From contig NZ_QPID01000012.1 of assembly GCF_003336225.1 (NCBI RefSeq), positions 106,459 through 170,458 of the forward strand: a stretch of DNA of 64,000 nucleotides, written 5' to 3'. The first letter of the stretch is position 1; each line of letters opens with the position of its first letter. Source of the DNA: Corallincola holothuriorum. Lineage in GTDB: Bacteria; Pseudomonadota; Gammaproteobacteria; Enterobacterales; Neiellaceae. Below, piece by piece: positions 1 to 8,703 of this stretch. The position numbers and the translations under genes were made by a program. Under the pieces are notes generated by a model. That model did no database searches. It was given only the letters and a program-made list of their open reading frames with translations, and had not been told where the DNA came from.

Positions 1-1
1 A

Positions 2-406
2 AGTATGCGTTCCGATGCTGAAACTAACGGTGCTCAATGGGCAAAGAAAGACGATGACCGCGTGACCAAAGTTGGAGAAATTATTCGCAAGTATCGATTA
101 GATGAGTTACCTCAACTCATAAACGTACTGAAGGGAGAAATGGGCTTTGTTGGCCCACGTCCAGAGCGTCCTGAATTCGTAGACAAATTGGCAGAGAAGC
201 TGCCGTATTATTCTGAGCGACACTCGGTCAAACCTGGTCTGACAGGGTGGGCACAATTGTGCTACCCCTACGGAGCCAGCGAAGAAGATGCACTTGAAAA
301 GCTTAAATATGACCTCTACTACGTCAAACATCGCAGTTTTCTATTGGATATCTTCATCTTTATTCAAACCGTCGAAGTTGTATTGTTTAAGAAAGGGGCA
401 AGATAA
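2..406 (+). CDS. Polyprenyl-phosphate sugar-1-phosphate transferase, C-terminal part (5' end outside window)
   Basis: This is the C-terminal catalytic part of a bacterial sugar transferase (WcaJ/WbaP/EpsB type). These membrane enzymes move a sugar-1-phosphate onto undecaprenyl phosphate, the first step in building a polysaccharide repeat unit. The reading frame is open to the window edge, so the gene starts upstream and the internal Met at base 5 is not its start. Visible family motifs are MRSDAE, RKYRLDELPQLINVLKGEM, the strongly conserved GFVGPRPERPEF, and KPGLTGWAQL, followed by a closing YDLYYVKHRSFLLDIFI helix. The stop is at 404-406. It is the first gene of the plus-strand polysaccharide cluster. 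The Tyr-rich end resembles the XrtA-associated EpsB-type enzymes, which fits the exosortase locus further on, but the subtype is inferred. Confidence 0.93.
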   Translation, partial: SMRSDAETNGAQWAKKDDDRVTKVGEIIRKYRLDELPQLINVLKGEMGFVGPRPERPEFVDKLAEKLPYYSERHSVKPGLTGWAQLCYPYGASEEDALEKLKYDLYYVKHRSFLLDIFIFIQTVEVVLFKKGAR

Positions 407-429
407 GATCTAATATAAATCTTATCTTG
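399..429 (+). terminator. AT-rich hairpin at the end of the sugar transferase gene
   Basis: CAAGATAAGAT (399-409) pairs perfectly with ATCTTATCTTG (419-429) around a 9-nt loop. The stem includes the stop codon. It is AT-rich and no clean T run follows, so it may only attenuate transcription. The next gene starts 98 bases later. Confidence 0.4.
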
Positions 430-442
430 TTCATGTGAACAA
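427..442. promoter_or_regulatory. Perfect 7+2+7 palindrome, operator-like
   Basis: TTGTTCA-TG-TGAACAA is a perfect inverted repeat in the gap between the sugar transferase and the next glycosyltransferase. Arm length and spacing look like a binding site for a dimeric repressor, but I know of no specific regulator for it. Confidence 0.3.
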
Positions 443-526
443 TGACGGTTGTCGAGCACTAAAAACCTGGATAAAAGGTAATGTCATTAGGCGGAAACTA
501 ATGATATCAGGGAAAGGAAATCGTGG

Positions 527-1570
527 ATGAAAGAATCAGTTGCCATATGTGTAGATGATACCGGCTACGGCATTCAAAAAGATGCACTAATCTTAAAAAA
601 CGTATTAAAAGATTTAGGTATTGATTCAATCATTTTCTACAAGAAGAACTCTAATATACAAAACTATTTACCATGGCGATTACGTAAATTTTATTTTTTC
701 ACTATTGCTTTCATATGTAAGGTATTAGCTTTTTTTTTAAAAGAAAAATATACCATCATGGTACATATACAACGCATAAATCCACTTTTAGCTATGCGTG
801 CAAAGAAAAACTTTTTGATACCCAATCAAGAATGGTTTTCAAAAAGCTCAGTACCGCTAATAAGCTTAGTTGATGAAGTCCTAACAAAAAGCAGGTACGC
901 CGAAGGAATTTTTAAAAAAATAAAATGCAAAACAAGCTATTTAGGTTTCACTTCTGGAGGTCCATCACGAACCTCACTACTTCCTCTAAATCAAAATCCT
1001 ATTCGTTATTTACACCGTGGCGGAAACAGTGCTAATCGAGGCACAAAAACATTGATAAATCTATGGTCAAAGCACCCTGATTGGCCTCCCCTCACAGTCT
1101 TGATTGGTAGCCACCGCCTGCCTGATATAGCCATTCCGGCTAACGTAGAGATTATAACGAAGTTCTTAACCGAGGAAGAATTTGCTGCTCTGATGGCTGC
1201 CCACCCCTTTCATATTCATCCAACAATGGTTGAAGGCTATGGTTTAACTATGTCGGAAGGTATTGCAATGGGTTGTGTGCCCATAGTCACCGATGCACCT
1301 CCAATGAACGAGATTGCAAAGCGAGATTTTTCAGTTTTAGTCAAAGCCGATAAAGTAGGGCAGCAGGGCTTGTCAGACCTGTTCGCGGTAGACACAAGAG
1401 CACTAGAGGATGCCATTGAAAAAACAACGGAAATGAAAGAAAACGAAGTTAGAGAAATGGCACAAAAAGGACTAACATGGCATCAAGAAAACTATAAGCA
1501 ATTCACACATAATGTGGGCACTCTGTTTAATTGCCAAACCCAAAGCTTATACACTGAATCTAGACGATGA
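527..1570 (+). CDS. Glycosyltransferase, GT4-like, of the polysaccharide cluster
   Basis: A 347-residue glycosyltransferase, probably cytoplasmic or membrane-associated, that adds one sugar to the growing repeat unit. The C-terminal half has the GT-B nucleotide-sugar binding signature HPTMVEGYGLTMSEGIAMG (about residues 230-248) with the EX7E arrangement of GT4 enzymes, then a VPIVTDAPPMNEI segment. The N-terminal half is poorly conserved and Lys/Phe-rich. The ATG at 527 is preceded by an AAAGGAA ribosome site. The gene is clearly more AT-rich than its neighbours (long A and T runs around 700-930), as often seen for transferred polysaccharide genes. Donor and acceptor cannot be read from sequence. 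Confidence 0.82.
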   Translation: MKESVAICVDDTGYGIQKDALILKNVLKDLGIDSIIFYKKNSNIQNYLPWRLRKFYFFTIAFICKVLAFFLKEKYTIMVHIQRINPLLAMRAKKNFLIPNQEWFSKSSVPLISLVDEVLTKSRYAEGIFKKIKCKTSYLGFTSGGPSRTSLLPLNQNPIRYLHRGGNSANRGTKTLINLWSKHPDWPPLTVLIGSHRLPDIAIPANVEIITKFLTEEEFAALMAAHPFHIHPTMVEGYGLTMSEGIAMGCVPIVTDAPPMNEIAKRDFSVLVKADKVGQQGLSDLFAVDTRALEDAIEKTTEMKENEVREMAQKGLTWHQENYKQFTHNVGTLFNCQTQSLYTESRR

Positions 1571-1652
1571 TACTGATGAACGGAAAGTGTTAATGGCGAC
1601 TTTGTGTCCATTTGCTAAACTTCGACTTAGCAATGTAGCCTGGAGAGGAACG

Positions 1653-3137
1653 ATGAAATTTGCTGTCACGAAAACGATAAGACGACTAGTTGTTACATAT
1701 GTTGGGCTTACATTCCTTGGCTTGAGTTCTCTGGCGAGCGCCGAGCCTGAAGTCAAAAGCGCCGACGCGTCTGATCCCCAGCTCCAGCAAGGAAGTCTGA
1801 TCACAGTCACGGGCTCTGGCTTTGGAGAGAAAGAGCAGGCCGCACCAAAGCTTTACGATAGAGCAGACGTTGCTTGGGAAAACGGTGTGATCAATGAACA
1901 CCAACGTAACTTTGAAGAAGGGCAGCCAATTCTTCGACGGGACGAAGACCCAAATACTATCTGGACAAAAGCAAGTAATTACAGCATGGGCGCAGTGCCT
2001 CCTATCATTACAAAAGAAAGAGAACATCGAACACCATACCTAAATGCGCATTATTATATGCTTGGACCGAAGTCGTACTTAGGTTGGCCTTCAGTCACTA
2101 GCGAGGAAAATACCAAACACTACGTGCAAGAAGATCCGGAAGACCCTTCTAAAACTGTCGTCCTAGAAAATAAATTCTATTTGTCATGGTGGATGAAAAT
2201 TCTAGTGCATCCGCACAATTATTATCGATATGTTTTAGAGGATAGGCAGGGTGATTTTGAATTAAACGGTGAAGATCTAGTGGGCGAAGAGCTTCGATTG
2301 TCAAATGGAAAGTCTGGAAGAATTGTATATATAACATCTGAGGAAGATGGAAGTGAAATTGCTCATATCGAAATTGATGATGCTTATTACAGCAAAGATT
2401 TAGGCTCTACAATTACAGGAAACAACAGTGGCGCCACTGCAATACTAAGTGCGCGTGATGAAAACCCTGGGGCCAATAAATTCATCAGAATCTGGGACCA
2501 TACAAGCGGAAAGTACATGAGATGGTCATGGACTAATTCAGTATTAGCTGGCTTAACTAAAAATTCTGAGCCTAACTATGACGGTGCTGTTGGTCGCTGG
2601 GTTCATATGGAATATTACCTGGATTTAGATCACCTTAATCTAAATGTTACTAGAGCCCAAGAAGACTCATTCATTGATCATACAACGGCATTTGGCTGGA
2701 TCGATAAGAGGCTAATTCATGACGTTACGGTTGATAAAGAAAACATTTCCATTCCCGACCCGAGTTATGTCGACGGCATCGAAGACAACACGCAAAACCA
2801 CCCATACCTTCGCCCAAATATTGGTTTAATAGGATTTGATGGTAAGGTCCAAACGTATCAGAAGACAGAGATAAGTGAGATATATTTTGATTACACGCCA
2901 CAGCGAATTATGGTAGGTGATGCACCAGATTGGAATGATGTTACACATACTGAAATACAATTTCCTCAAACTTGGTCTGACAAATCCGTGACATTCAATC
3001 TTGATCTGGGGAGCTTTGAAAAAGTTACAGGGTCATTATATTTATACGTCTTTGATAAAGAAAATAGACCTAATCCTAAAGGGATGCGACTTTGTCTCGA
3101 TTGTAAGGCTAAGCCCAGCCCAGTCGTTATAAACTAG
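1653..3137 (+). CDS. Exported protein of unknown function in the polysaccharide cluster
   Basis: A 494-residue protein with a signal peptide: basic start, hydrophobic stretch, and a likely cleavage after LASA near residue 28. Just after it, a segment containing GSLITVTGSGFG resembles the first strand of IPT/TIG immunoglobulin-like domains. The rest is rich in Trp, Tyr and Asp and looks like all-beta, carbohydrate-binding or lectin-like sequence, but I recognise no enzyme signature. The ATG at 1653 is chosen because GGAGAGGAA precedes it and the signal peptide begins there; an open frame upstream to 1512 overlaps the previous gene. The C-terminus has two cysteines (CLDC) but no PEP-CTERM anchor. 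Location in the cluster suggests a role in handling or binding the polysaccharide outside the inner membrane. Confidence 0.72.
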   Translation: MKFAVTKTIRRLVVTYVGLTFLGLSSLASAEPEVKSADASDPQLQQGSLITVTGSGFGEKEQAAPKLYDRADVAWENGVINEHQRNFEEGQPILRRDEDPNTIWTKASNYSMGAVPPIITKEREHRTPYLNAHYYMLGPKSYLGWPSVTSEENTKHYVQEDPEDPSKTVVLENKFYLSWWMKILVHPHNYYRYVLEDRQGDFELNGEDLVGEELRLSNGKSGRIVYITSEEDGSEIAHIEIDDAYYSKDLGSTITGNNSGATAILSARDENPGANKFIRIWDHTSGKYMRWSWTNSVLAGLTKNSEPNYDGAVGRWVHMEYYLDLDHLNLNVTRAQEDSFIDHTTAFGWIDKRLIHDVTVDKENISIPDPSYVDGIEDNTQNHPYLRPNIGLIGFDGKVQTYQKTEISEIYFDYTPQRIMVGDAPDWNDVTHTEIQFPQTWSDKSVTFNLDLGSFEKVTGSLYLYVFDKENRPNPKGMRLCLDCKAKPSPVVIN

Positions 3138-3199
3138 CTTGTTTAATATAATTATTATGATTTTTGGCAGCGCTATCGTTGTTTCACAAGGAGTTGTCC

Positions 3200-4078
3200 G
3201 TGGCAGTTTCGGTTTCAGTAATCATTCCCGCATACAATAGGGAGGCATACATTGAAGAAACAATTAACTCTGTACTGTATCAAACATTTCAAAATTTTGA
3301 ACTAATTGTTGTTGACGATGGAAGTACTGACAATACGCGCAACATTTTGGAGTCTTTTGATGATGAAAGAATAAGTATTCTTGAACATCCAGGGCGAGCC
3401 AATAAAGGTCAATCGGCTGCGATTAACTTAGGATTGAAACATGCAAAGGGTGAGTTTATCGCTATTCTCGATAGTGATGACTATTGGCTCCCAGAAAAGC
3501 TAGAAATTCAAGTGGCCTATTTGCAACAGCATAATGATATTGGCTTAGTGTACGCTAACGGAACAGCTGTCGATCCAAACAGAAATCACCTTTACCCGAT
3601 ATATAACGAAGACCATAGAGAGTGTAGCGATCCCGGAAGAGTGCTTAAAGATTGTTATTTCTTCGTACCTACCAACTCTTTGGTGAGGAGTGAGGTAATA
3701 AGAAAAGTGGGTGAATTTGATGAATCATTACGTGCAGCTCAAGATCACGACATGGCCATTCGTATTGCCGAAACGACTAAATTAGCATATATAAACACTC
3801 CTCTTTTTGCATATCGCCGCCATCCTGAATCGATTAGCAGTACGCGCGCTCATATTCGCTGGCAAAATGGTTTCTATATTTTAGATAAAGCAATTAGGCG
3901 CTTCAATTATCCCTCTAACATTATTCGAAGCCGGAAAGCTGTTCTTCATTTTCGTCTTTATCAGTGCCGAAAGAGAAATGGTCAGTTTCTTTCCGCTATT
4001 GGTCACCTTTTAACAGCAGGATATTTAGATCCTGCGAGATCTGTTCGCGTCCTCTGCCGCAAGGAACTAATAACTTAG
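3200..4078 (+). CDS. Family 2 glycosyltransferase
   Basis: A 292-residue GT-A fold glycosyltransferase (GT2) acting on the cytoplasmic side on the lipid-linked repeat unit. It starts with SVSVIIPAYNREAYI, has the nucleotide-binding VVDDGSTDNT, and the metal-binding DXD-type motif IAILDSDDYW about 90 residues in. An AAQDHDMAIR segment corresponds to the acceptor-side acidic motif (ED/QDxD region). I place the start at GTG 3200 because AAGGAG lies 7 bases before it; a TTG at 3164 is in frame but has no ribosome site. It is followed after 14 bases by another glycosyltransferase. Confidence 0.9.
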   Translation: MAVSVSVIIPAYNREAYIEETINSVLYQTFQNFELIVVDDGSTDNTRNILESFDDERISILEHPGRANKGQSAAINLGLKHAKGEFIAILDSDDYWLPEKLEIQVAYLQQHNDIGLVYANGTAVDPNRNHLYPIYNEDHRECSDPGRVLKDCYFFVPTNSLVRSEVIRKVGEFDESLRAAQDHDMAIRIAETTKLAYINTPLFAYRRHPESISSTRAHIRWQNGFYILDKAIRRFNYPSNIIRSRKAVLHFRLYQCRKRNGQFLSAIGHLLTAGYLDPARSVRVLCRKELIT

Positions 4079-4092
4079 GGAAGAATTTAATA

Positions 4093-5190
4093 ATGGATCA
4101 GCTCAATATTGCGTATTTAATAGATACGCTGGGCAACCCAAACGCAGGGACAGAAGGACAGTTTATTCAATTAGTGCAAGGTATGAAAAATCGGGGGCAC
4201 AAGATCACCGTTTTTTCTTTGCGTAATAGTAGCTACCTTGCCAGCGGAGAGCTAGGGGTCACCATTGAGATTTTGAATATCTCCAAAATGGCATCTCCGA
4301 TAACAGTCCTAAAGCTACTCAAACTTAGTTATAAGCTGAAAAATGGAAGGTTCCAAATAGCCCAAACATTTTTTAACGATGTCTCGGTTATTTCGCCACT
4401 ATTTTTGAGTTTATCGGGCTGTAAAGTAGTCATTTCTCGCAGAGACATGGGATTTTGGTATAGTAATAACTTATTAAAAATATTGCGATTTAACAGCCGA
4501 TTTATCGATGCTGTCGCTGTGAACAGTAAGGCAGTTGGTGACATAACCGCCATTAAAGAGCACGTTTCGTCAACGAAGGTTCGAGTGATCTATAACGGAT
4601 ATTCCTTTAGCCAAAGCTCTATGGTAGATGTCAATATCCCAAAGGGTCCTGTTCTAGGTATTGTGGCTAATATTCGGCCCATCAAGCGTATGCATGATGC
4701 GGTTTTAGCATTAGCCAAACTGACACCTTCCATACCCGATTTACAGCTAGTCATTGTTGGAGCAGGGGATCCCTCCTCGCTACTAATACAAGCAGAAAAA
4801 TTAGGAGTCTCACGCAGATTACACTGCGTTGGTGGGCAAGAATGTCCACAACACTATATCAATCGCTTTGATATTGCGTTGCTATGCAGTGAATCAGAAG
4901 GCTTTTCAAATGCAATTATTGAATACCTTCAATTTGCGAAGCCCGTTGTGTGTAGTAATACTGGTGGCAATCCGGAAATTGTCAGTCATGGTGTGAATGG
5001 CTATTTATATGAAGTTGGTGATGTAGATGCTTTAGCTGAACATATTGAACGCCTTCTAAATGATACCGCCCTTCGCCAACGTATGAGCGATTCAGCACGC
5101 CAAAGCGTATCAGAAAGGTTTTCTATGCATAAGATGTTAGAATCCTATGAAGACCTCTATCATCAGCTGCTAAAAGGGACGTTGCAATAA
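4093..5190 (+). CDS. Family 4 glycosyltransferase
   Basis: A 365-residue GT-B glycosyltransferase (GT4, RfaB/WcaL-like). The N-terminus IAYLIDTLGNPNAGTEGQF is the usual glycine-rich acceptor-side loop. The C-terminal domain shows GIVANIRPIKRMHDAVLA, LVIVGAGD, and the EX7E motif in CSESEGFSNAIIEYLQFAKPVV with GGNPEIVSHGVNGYL. The start at ATG 4093 lies just after the previous gene; an upstream open frame from 3964 is inside that gene. Its stop overlaps the next start by one base (ATAATG), so the two are probably translationally coupled. Confidence 0.9.
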   Translation: MDQLNIAYLIDTLGNPNAGTEGQFIQLVQGMKNRGHKITVFSLRNSSYLASGELGVTIEILNISKMASPITVLKLLKLSYKLKNGRFQIAQTFFNDVSVISPLFLSLSGCKVVISRRDMGFWYSNNLLKILRFNSRFIDAVAVNSKAVGDITAIKEHVSSTKVRVIYNGYSFSQSSMVDVNIPKGPVLGIVANIRPIKRMHDAVLALAKLTPSIPDLQLVIVGAGDPSSLLIQAEKLGVSRRLHCVGGQECPQHYINRFDIALLCSESEGFSNAIIEYLQFAKPVVCSNTGGNPEIVSHGVNGYLYEVGDVDALAEHIERLLNDTALRQRMSDSARQSVSERFSMHKMLESYEDLYHQLLKGTLQ

Positions 5191-6236
5191 TGCTGGGGCA
5201 ACTAAAACGTAGCAAATCCAGAATTGTCCGATTCACTGCAGAATTAGGTGGATACCAATTAGCCCGCCTATTGACTAAAAGACAGCCGCGTATTTTGATG
5301 TATCATCGCTTTAGTGATACACCAAAACACGGCTTTGTTGATTTAGTAACACTACGCCAGCAATTGAGCATTTTAAAACGCGATTTTAACGTTGTTTCGT
5401 TAGGTCAGCTTGTTCAGTCGCTAAACGGTGGAGCCCCTCTTCCTGAGCACGCAATAGTGCTAACCGTTGACGATGGTTATGACGACTTTTATCAGTACGC
5501 ATATCCAGAATTCAAGGCGCTAGGTATTCCCGTCAGTTTCTTTGTAACCACCGGCTTTGTCGATGGGAAGACTTGGTTATGGCCAGATATGCTCACCGAC
5601 CTATTGAAGAATATCGATATTGAGACCGCACACTGGCCGCAGCACACCCCTCAAAAGATAACAAAGAATATCGCGCAAACTAAAGATCGGAAAAGTACTA
5701 GGAAGATACTTAATAGTTACCTGATGCCGCTAAATCTAAGTACTAAGTTGGCATGGCTACGTGAAGCGGCAGATTTAAATGCATACCACATCGCAGCCTC
5801 GGCACCAGATAATTATGCTCCCGTTAGCTGGGATGGTTTAAGGGAAATGGCAGAATCTGGCATTGTAGATATCGGTGCCCATACGGTGATGCATCCTACT
5901 TTAAGTGGCGAACTGCCATCGCGGGCTTTAGAAGAGATCAATCAAAGTAAAGCGCGACTGGAAGTAGAGTTAGGAGCATGTGTGCCTCATTTCTGTTATC
6001 CCAACGGTCAACCTGAAGATTTCAATAATGAAACCATAAAAATGGTTAAAGCTTCAGAATTTGGCTGCGCTGTATCGGCACATTGTGAATATGTCACGTT
6101 GCATGATCTATATGCCCTTCCACGATTTGCAGCTACGACAAACCCTTTCCACTTTAAAAAGATAGTATATGGGGTTCAGTGGTTATCTCGGCGTATTTCC
6201 CAGCATCGCTATTTCAAGCAGCTAAAGGCCATTTAG
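5190..6236 (+). CDS. Polysaccharide deacetylase (NodB/CE4 family)
   Basis: A 348-residue carbohydrate esterase family 4 protein, expected to remove N- or O-acetyl groups from polysaccharide using a divalent metal. Visible motifs are ILMYHRF near residue 36, the catalytic/metal motif VLTVDDGYDDF (about residue 91), the metal-binding HTVMHPTLS with two His five residues apart, and FCYPNGQ. No convincing signal peptide is seen, so it may act on the lipid-linked unit in the cytoplasm or be membrane-associated. Start ATG 5190 overlaps the previous stop. It differs from the XrtA-type deacetylase in the minus-strand half, so the locus has two CE4 proteins. Confidence 0.9.
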   Translation: MLGQLKRSKSRIVRFTAELGGYQLARLLTKRQPRILMYHRFSDTPKHGFVDLVTLRQQLSILKRDFNVVSLGQLVQSLNGGAPLPEHAIVLTVDDGYDDFYQYAYPEFKALGIPVSFFVTTGFVDGKTWLWPDMLTDLLKNIDIETAHWPQHTPQKITKNIAQTKDRKSTRKILNSYLMPLNLSTKLAWLREAADLNAYHIAASAPDNYAPVSWDGLREMAESGIVDIGAHTVMHPTLSGELPSRALEEINQSKARLEVELGACVPHFCYPNGQPEDFNNETIKMVKASEFGCAVSAHCEYVTLHDLYALPRFAATTNPFHFKKIVYGVQWLSRRISQHRYFKQLKAI

Positions 6237-6241
6237 AAAAG

Positions 6242-7579
6242 ATGCTTCCGAATAACTCAAACCTTACTGCGCGTATTCAGCAAAGTATAATTTCGCCTCC
6301 AGTACCCACTATTTGCTTTTTTTTGTATATGGTTTTTACCATAGATTTCTTTATTCGAATATCAGCTCGTATACCCGGGGTAAGTTCAATCCGACCAACC
6401 TTAATATTAGTTGGCATTATCTCTCTCCTTCTCGTTTTTAATCTTGGCCGACTTAAAGAAAAGTTTCAAACGCCGACAGGGAAAATACTAGGCATTCTAT
6501 TTGTCTACATAATCATTACAATTCCTTTTGTTAAGTGGCCTGGCAGCGTTCTTAGAGAAAATATTCCTGATTTTATTAGGGCAATTGTTTTCTTCTACTT
6601 TACTCTTTTAATCGTTGATACAAATAACCGACTTCGGTGGTTCCTATTTATTTTTATTGGGTGTCAAACCTTTCGCGTTCTAGAACCTCTTTACCTCAAT
6701 CTTACCGAAGGATACTGGGGCAGTAGCACTTATATGGGCGGCACCGCCCATAATAGACTTGCTGGCGGACCCTATGATGTTATTAATGGCAACGAATTAG
6801 GCTTTGTCATTGTTACATTAGTGCCCTTCCTTCATTATTTTATGATTAAAAAAAGCTGGTTCATAAAGCTAATATATTTTTCCCTGCTAGGAATGTTGCT
6901 TTGGGCTTTAGTCTTAACCATGAGTCGTGGCGCCTTGATAGCTTTACTTGTTGTTGCTTGGTTCATTTTTAAAAATTCCACTAGGAAGCCATTACTGATA
7001 GTAGTTGCCATCTGTATTTCTATCGGAGGGTGGAGTCAGATGAGTGATATACAGAAAGATCGCTATTTGTCGCTTACCGGAGCGGATGTTAGAGGGGCGG
7101 GGTCTGCTTCAGGCAGAGTGTCAGGCATTGCGGGCGAACTAGAATTAGCGATGAACTATCCAGCCTTTGGTCATGGCGTTGGTACGACTGCAGAGGCAAA
7201 ATATCACAAGCTTGGAAGGACACAAGCCTCCCATAGTCTTTATGCTGAGCTTATTATTGAAATAGGAATAATAGGTTTTTTCATTTTTATGCGGTTTTTA
7301 TATGTCATATACATGAACCTGAAACGTATTAAAGAGCTCATTAAAAAAAGCAGTGAATCTGATGAGTTGGCGGAGAAAATCTCGTTCGAGAAAGACTTAG
7401 TACTAGCCATGACGGCATGTTTTTGGATGTATGTTGTTTACAGCATAAATTACTGGGGCCTATCCGTTTACTATTGGTACTTATTTGGCGGCCTATGTGC
7501 TGTTACTACATTATTAATTGAGCGTAAGGCGACTTCTATCGACCTTGAGCAGGAAGATAAGGCAAAAGGAACGCTATGA
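6242..7579 (+). CDS. O-antigen ligase / polymerase family membrane protein (Wzy-like)
   Basis: A 445-residue polytopic membrane protein with roughly 11-12 hydrophobic segments. It fits the Wzy_C/O-antigen ligase family, which polymerises or transfers lipid-linked repeat units on the periplasmic face of the inner membrane. Typical signs are TMSRGALIALLVVAW in a central helix, the large periplasmic loop ending in GHGVGTTAEAKYHK, and the family motif SHSLYAELIIEIGIIGF. I start it at ATG 6242, five bases after the previous stop. A GTG at 6179 is in frame but inside the upstream gene. The end overlaps the next start by four bases (ATGA). Confidence 0.88.
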   Translation: MLPNNSNLTARIQQSIISPPVPTICFFLYMVFTIDFFIRISARIPGVSSIRPTLILVGIISLLLVFNLGRLKEKFQTPTGKILGILFVYIIITIPFVKWPGSVLRENIPDFIRAIVFFYFTLLIVDTNNRLRWFLFIFIGCQTFRVLEPLYLNLTEGYWGSSTYMGGTAHNRLAGGPYDVINGNELGFVIVTLVPFLHYFMIKKSWFIKLIYFSLLGMLLWALVLTMSRGALIALLVVAWFIFKNSTRKPLLIVVAICISIGGWSQMSDIQKDRYLSLTGADVRGAGSASGRVSGIAGELELAMNYPAFGHGVGTTAEAKYHKLGRTQASHSLYAELIIEIGIIGFFIFMRFLYVIYMNLKRIKELIKKSSESDELAEKISFEKDLVLAMTACFWMYVVYSINYWGLSVYYWYLFGGLCAVTTLLIERKATSIDLEQEDKAKGTL

Positions 7580-8703
7580 AAAAATCTGTGCTGTTGATAG
7601 TCCGTTGGCCAATCAGTGGGATCCGTAATTACCTTCGTTACGTTTATCAAACTCCCTACTTTAATGATTACGAGTTTACGATTGTGGCTCCTGACCTTGA
7701 TTTTTCACGCTATTTTGGTGAATACCTGTCGAGCTCGAGATTTACCTTAAAGGCCGCTGAAGCAAGCTTAAAAGGCATAGCAAAAGCCACAAGAGCAGTC
7801 ATGGCGGAAAAGGATTTTGACCTCGTACATTCTCACGGGTTTACATCTTCTGTTGCTACAGTTATTCCAGTAACGCTGGCAAAAAAGAAACATATTCTCA
7901 CCGTGCATGACGTGTTCCAACCAGGACAATTTCACGCCTGGTATGCTCCAGCCAAAAAGTGGCTCTTAACCCGTATATTCAGGCAAATGGACCATGTAAC
8001 GACGGTTAGTAAAGATTGTGCCGAAAACTTATATGAATACTTACCGGGCATGAGAGGAGCCCCTGTCACCCCAATATTAAACGGCATCGATACTGAGTAT
8101 TTTAAGCAATCAACTGCAATCGATTTACAACGCGAATATGAACAGTGCCACGGACGTTTTCTGATTGGCTTTATGGGACGCTTTATGTCTCAAAAAGGTT
8201 TCAGATATTTAATTGACGCGATTGCTTCACTTTCAAAAGACAAAACGCTGCCAAGTAAACCTTTGATAGTGGCTTTTGGAAGCGTAAGTGGCTTTGTTAG
8301 AGAAGATAGAGCATTAATTGAAGAAAAAGGCCTAAACGAATATTTCACCTTTCTTCCATACACGGATGATGTGGGTGGCTCAATGAAGGGGCTTGATATG
8401 ATTGCCATGCCCTCGCTTTGGGAAGCGTGCGGACTTCTAGCTATGGAAGCGCTTTGCGCAGGCGTTCCCATTGTTGCAACCAACTGTGTCGGCCTAAGGG
8501 AAGTGCTAAAAGACACTCCCGCATGGCAAGTTGAACCAAGAAACGCTGAACAGATTGCCGACGCTATTCGATCGTTGATGCTCAATCCAGAACAACGAAC
8601 CCGTTTTGAAGCATTCGCTGATATTGCCTGCACGCGCTACAGCGTTGATAGTGCTGCAAAAGCCCTTGCGGATGTTTACCTCAAAGTAGAATCAAGCAAG
8701 TGA
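7576..8703 (+). CDS. Family 4 glycosyltransferase
   Basis: A 375-residue GT-B glycosyltransferase. The N-terminal domain contains DLVHSHGFTSSVA and ILTVHDVFQPG; the linker has ILNGIDTEYF. The C-terminal donor domain shows IGFMGRFMSQKGFRYLIDAI and the GT4 EX7E motif in MPSLWEACGLLAMEALCAGVP. It starts with ATGA overlapping the Wzy-like gene stop and ends in GTGA overlapping the flippase start, so polymerase, transferase and flippase form one coupled translation unit. Confidence 0.92.
   Translation: MKKSVLLIVRWPISGIRNYLRYVYQTPYFNDYEFTIVAPDLDFSRYFGEYLSSSRFTLKAAEASLKGIAKATRAVMAEKDFDLVHSHGFTSSVATVIPVTLAKKKHILTVHDVFQPGQFHAWYAPAKKWLLTRIFRQMDHVTTVSKDCAENLYEYLPGMRGAPVTPILNGIDTEYFKQSTAIDLQREYEQCHGRFLIGFMGRFMSQKGFRYLIDAIASLSKDKTLPSKPLIVAFGSVSGFVREDRALIEEKGLNEYFTFLPYTDDVGGSMKGLDMIAMPSLWEACGLLAMEALCAGVPIVATNCVGLREVLKDTPAWQVEPRNAEQIADAIRSLMLNPEQRTRFEAFADIACTRYSVDSAAKALADVYLKVESSK

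Noticed and set aside
3050..3137. C-terminus of the exported protein considered as a PEP-CTERM signal
   Set aside because: There is no PEP motif, hydrophobic helix or basic tail.
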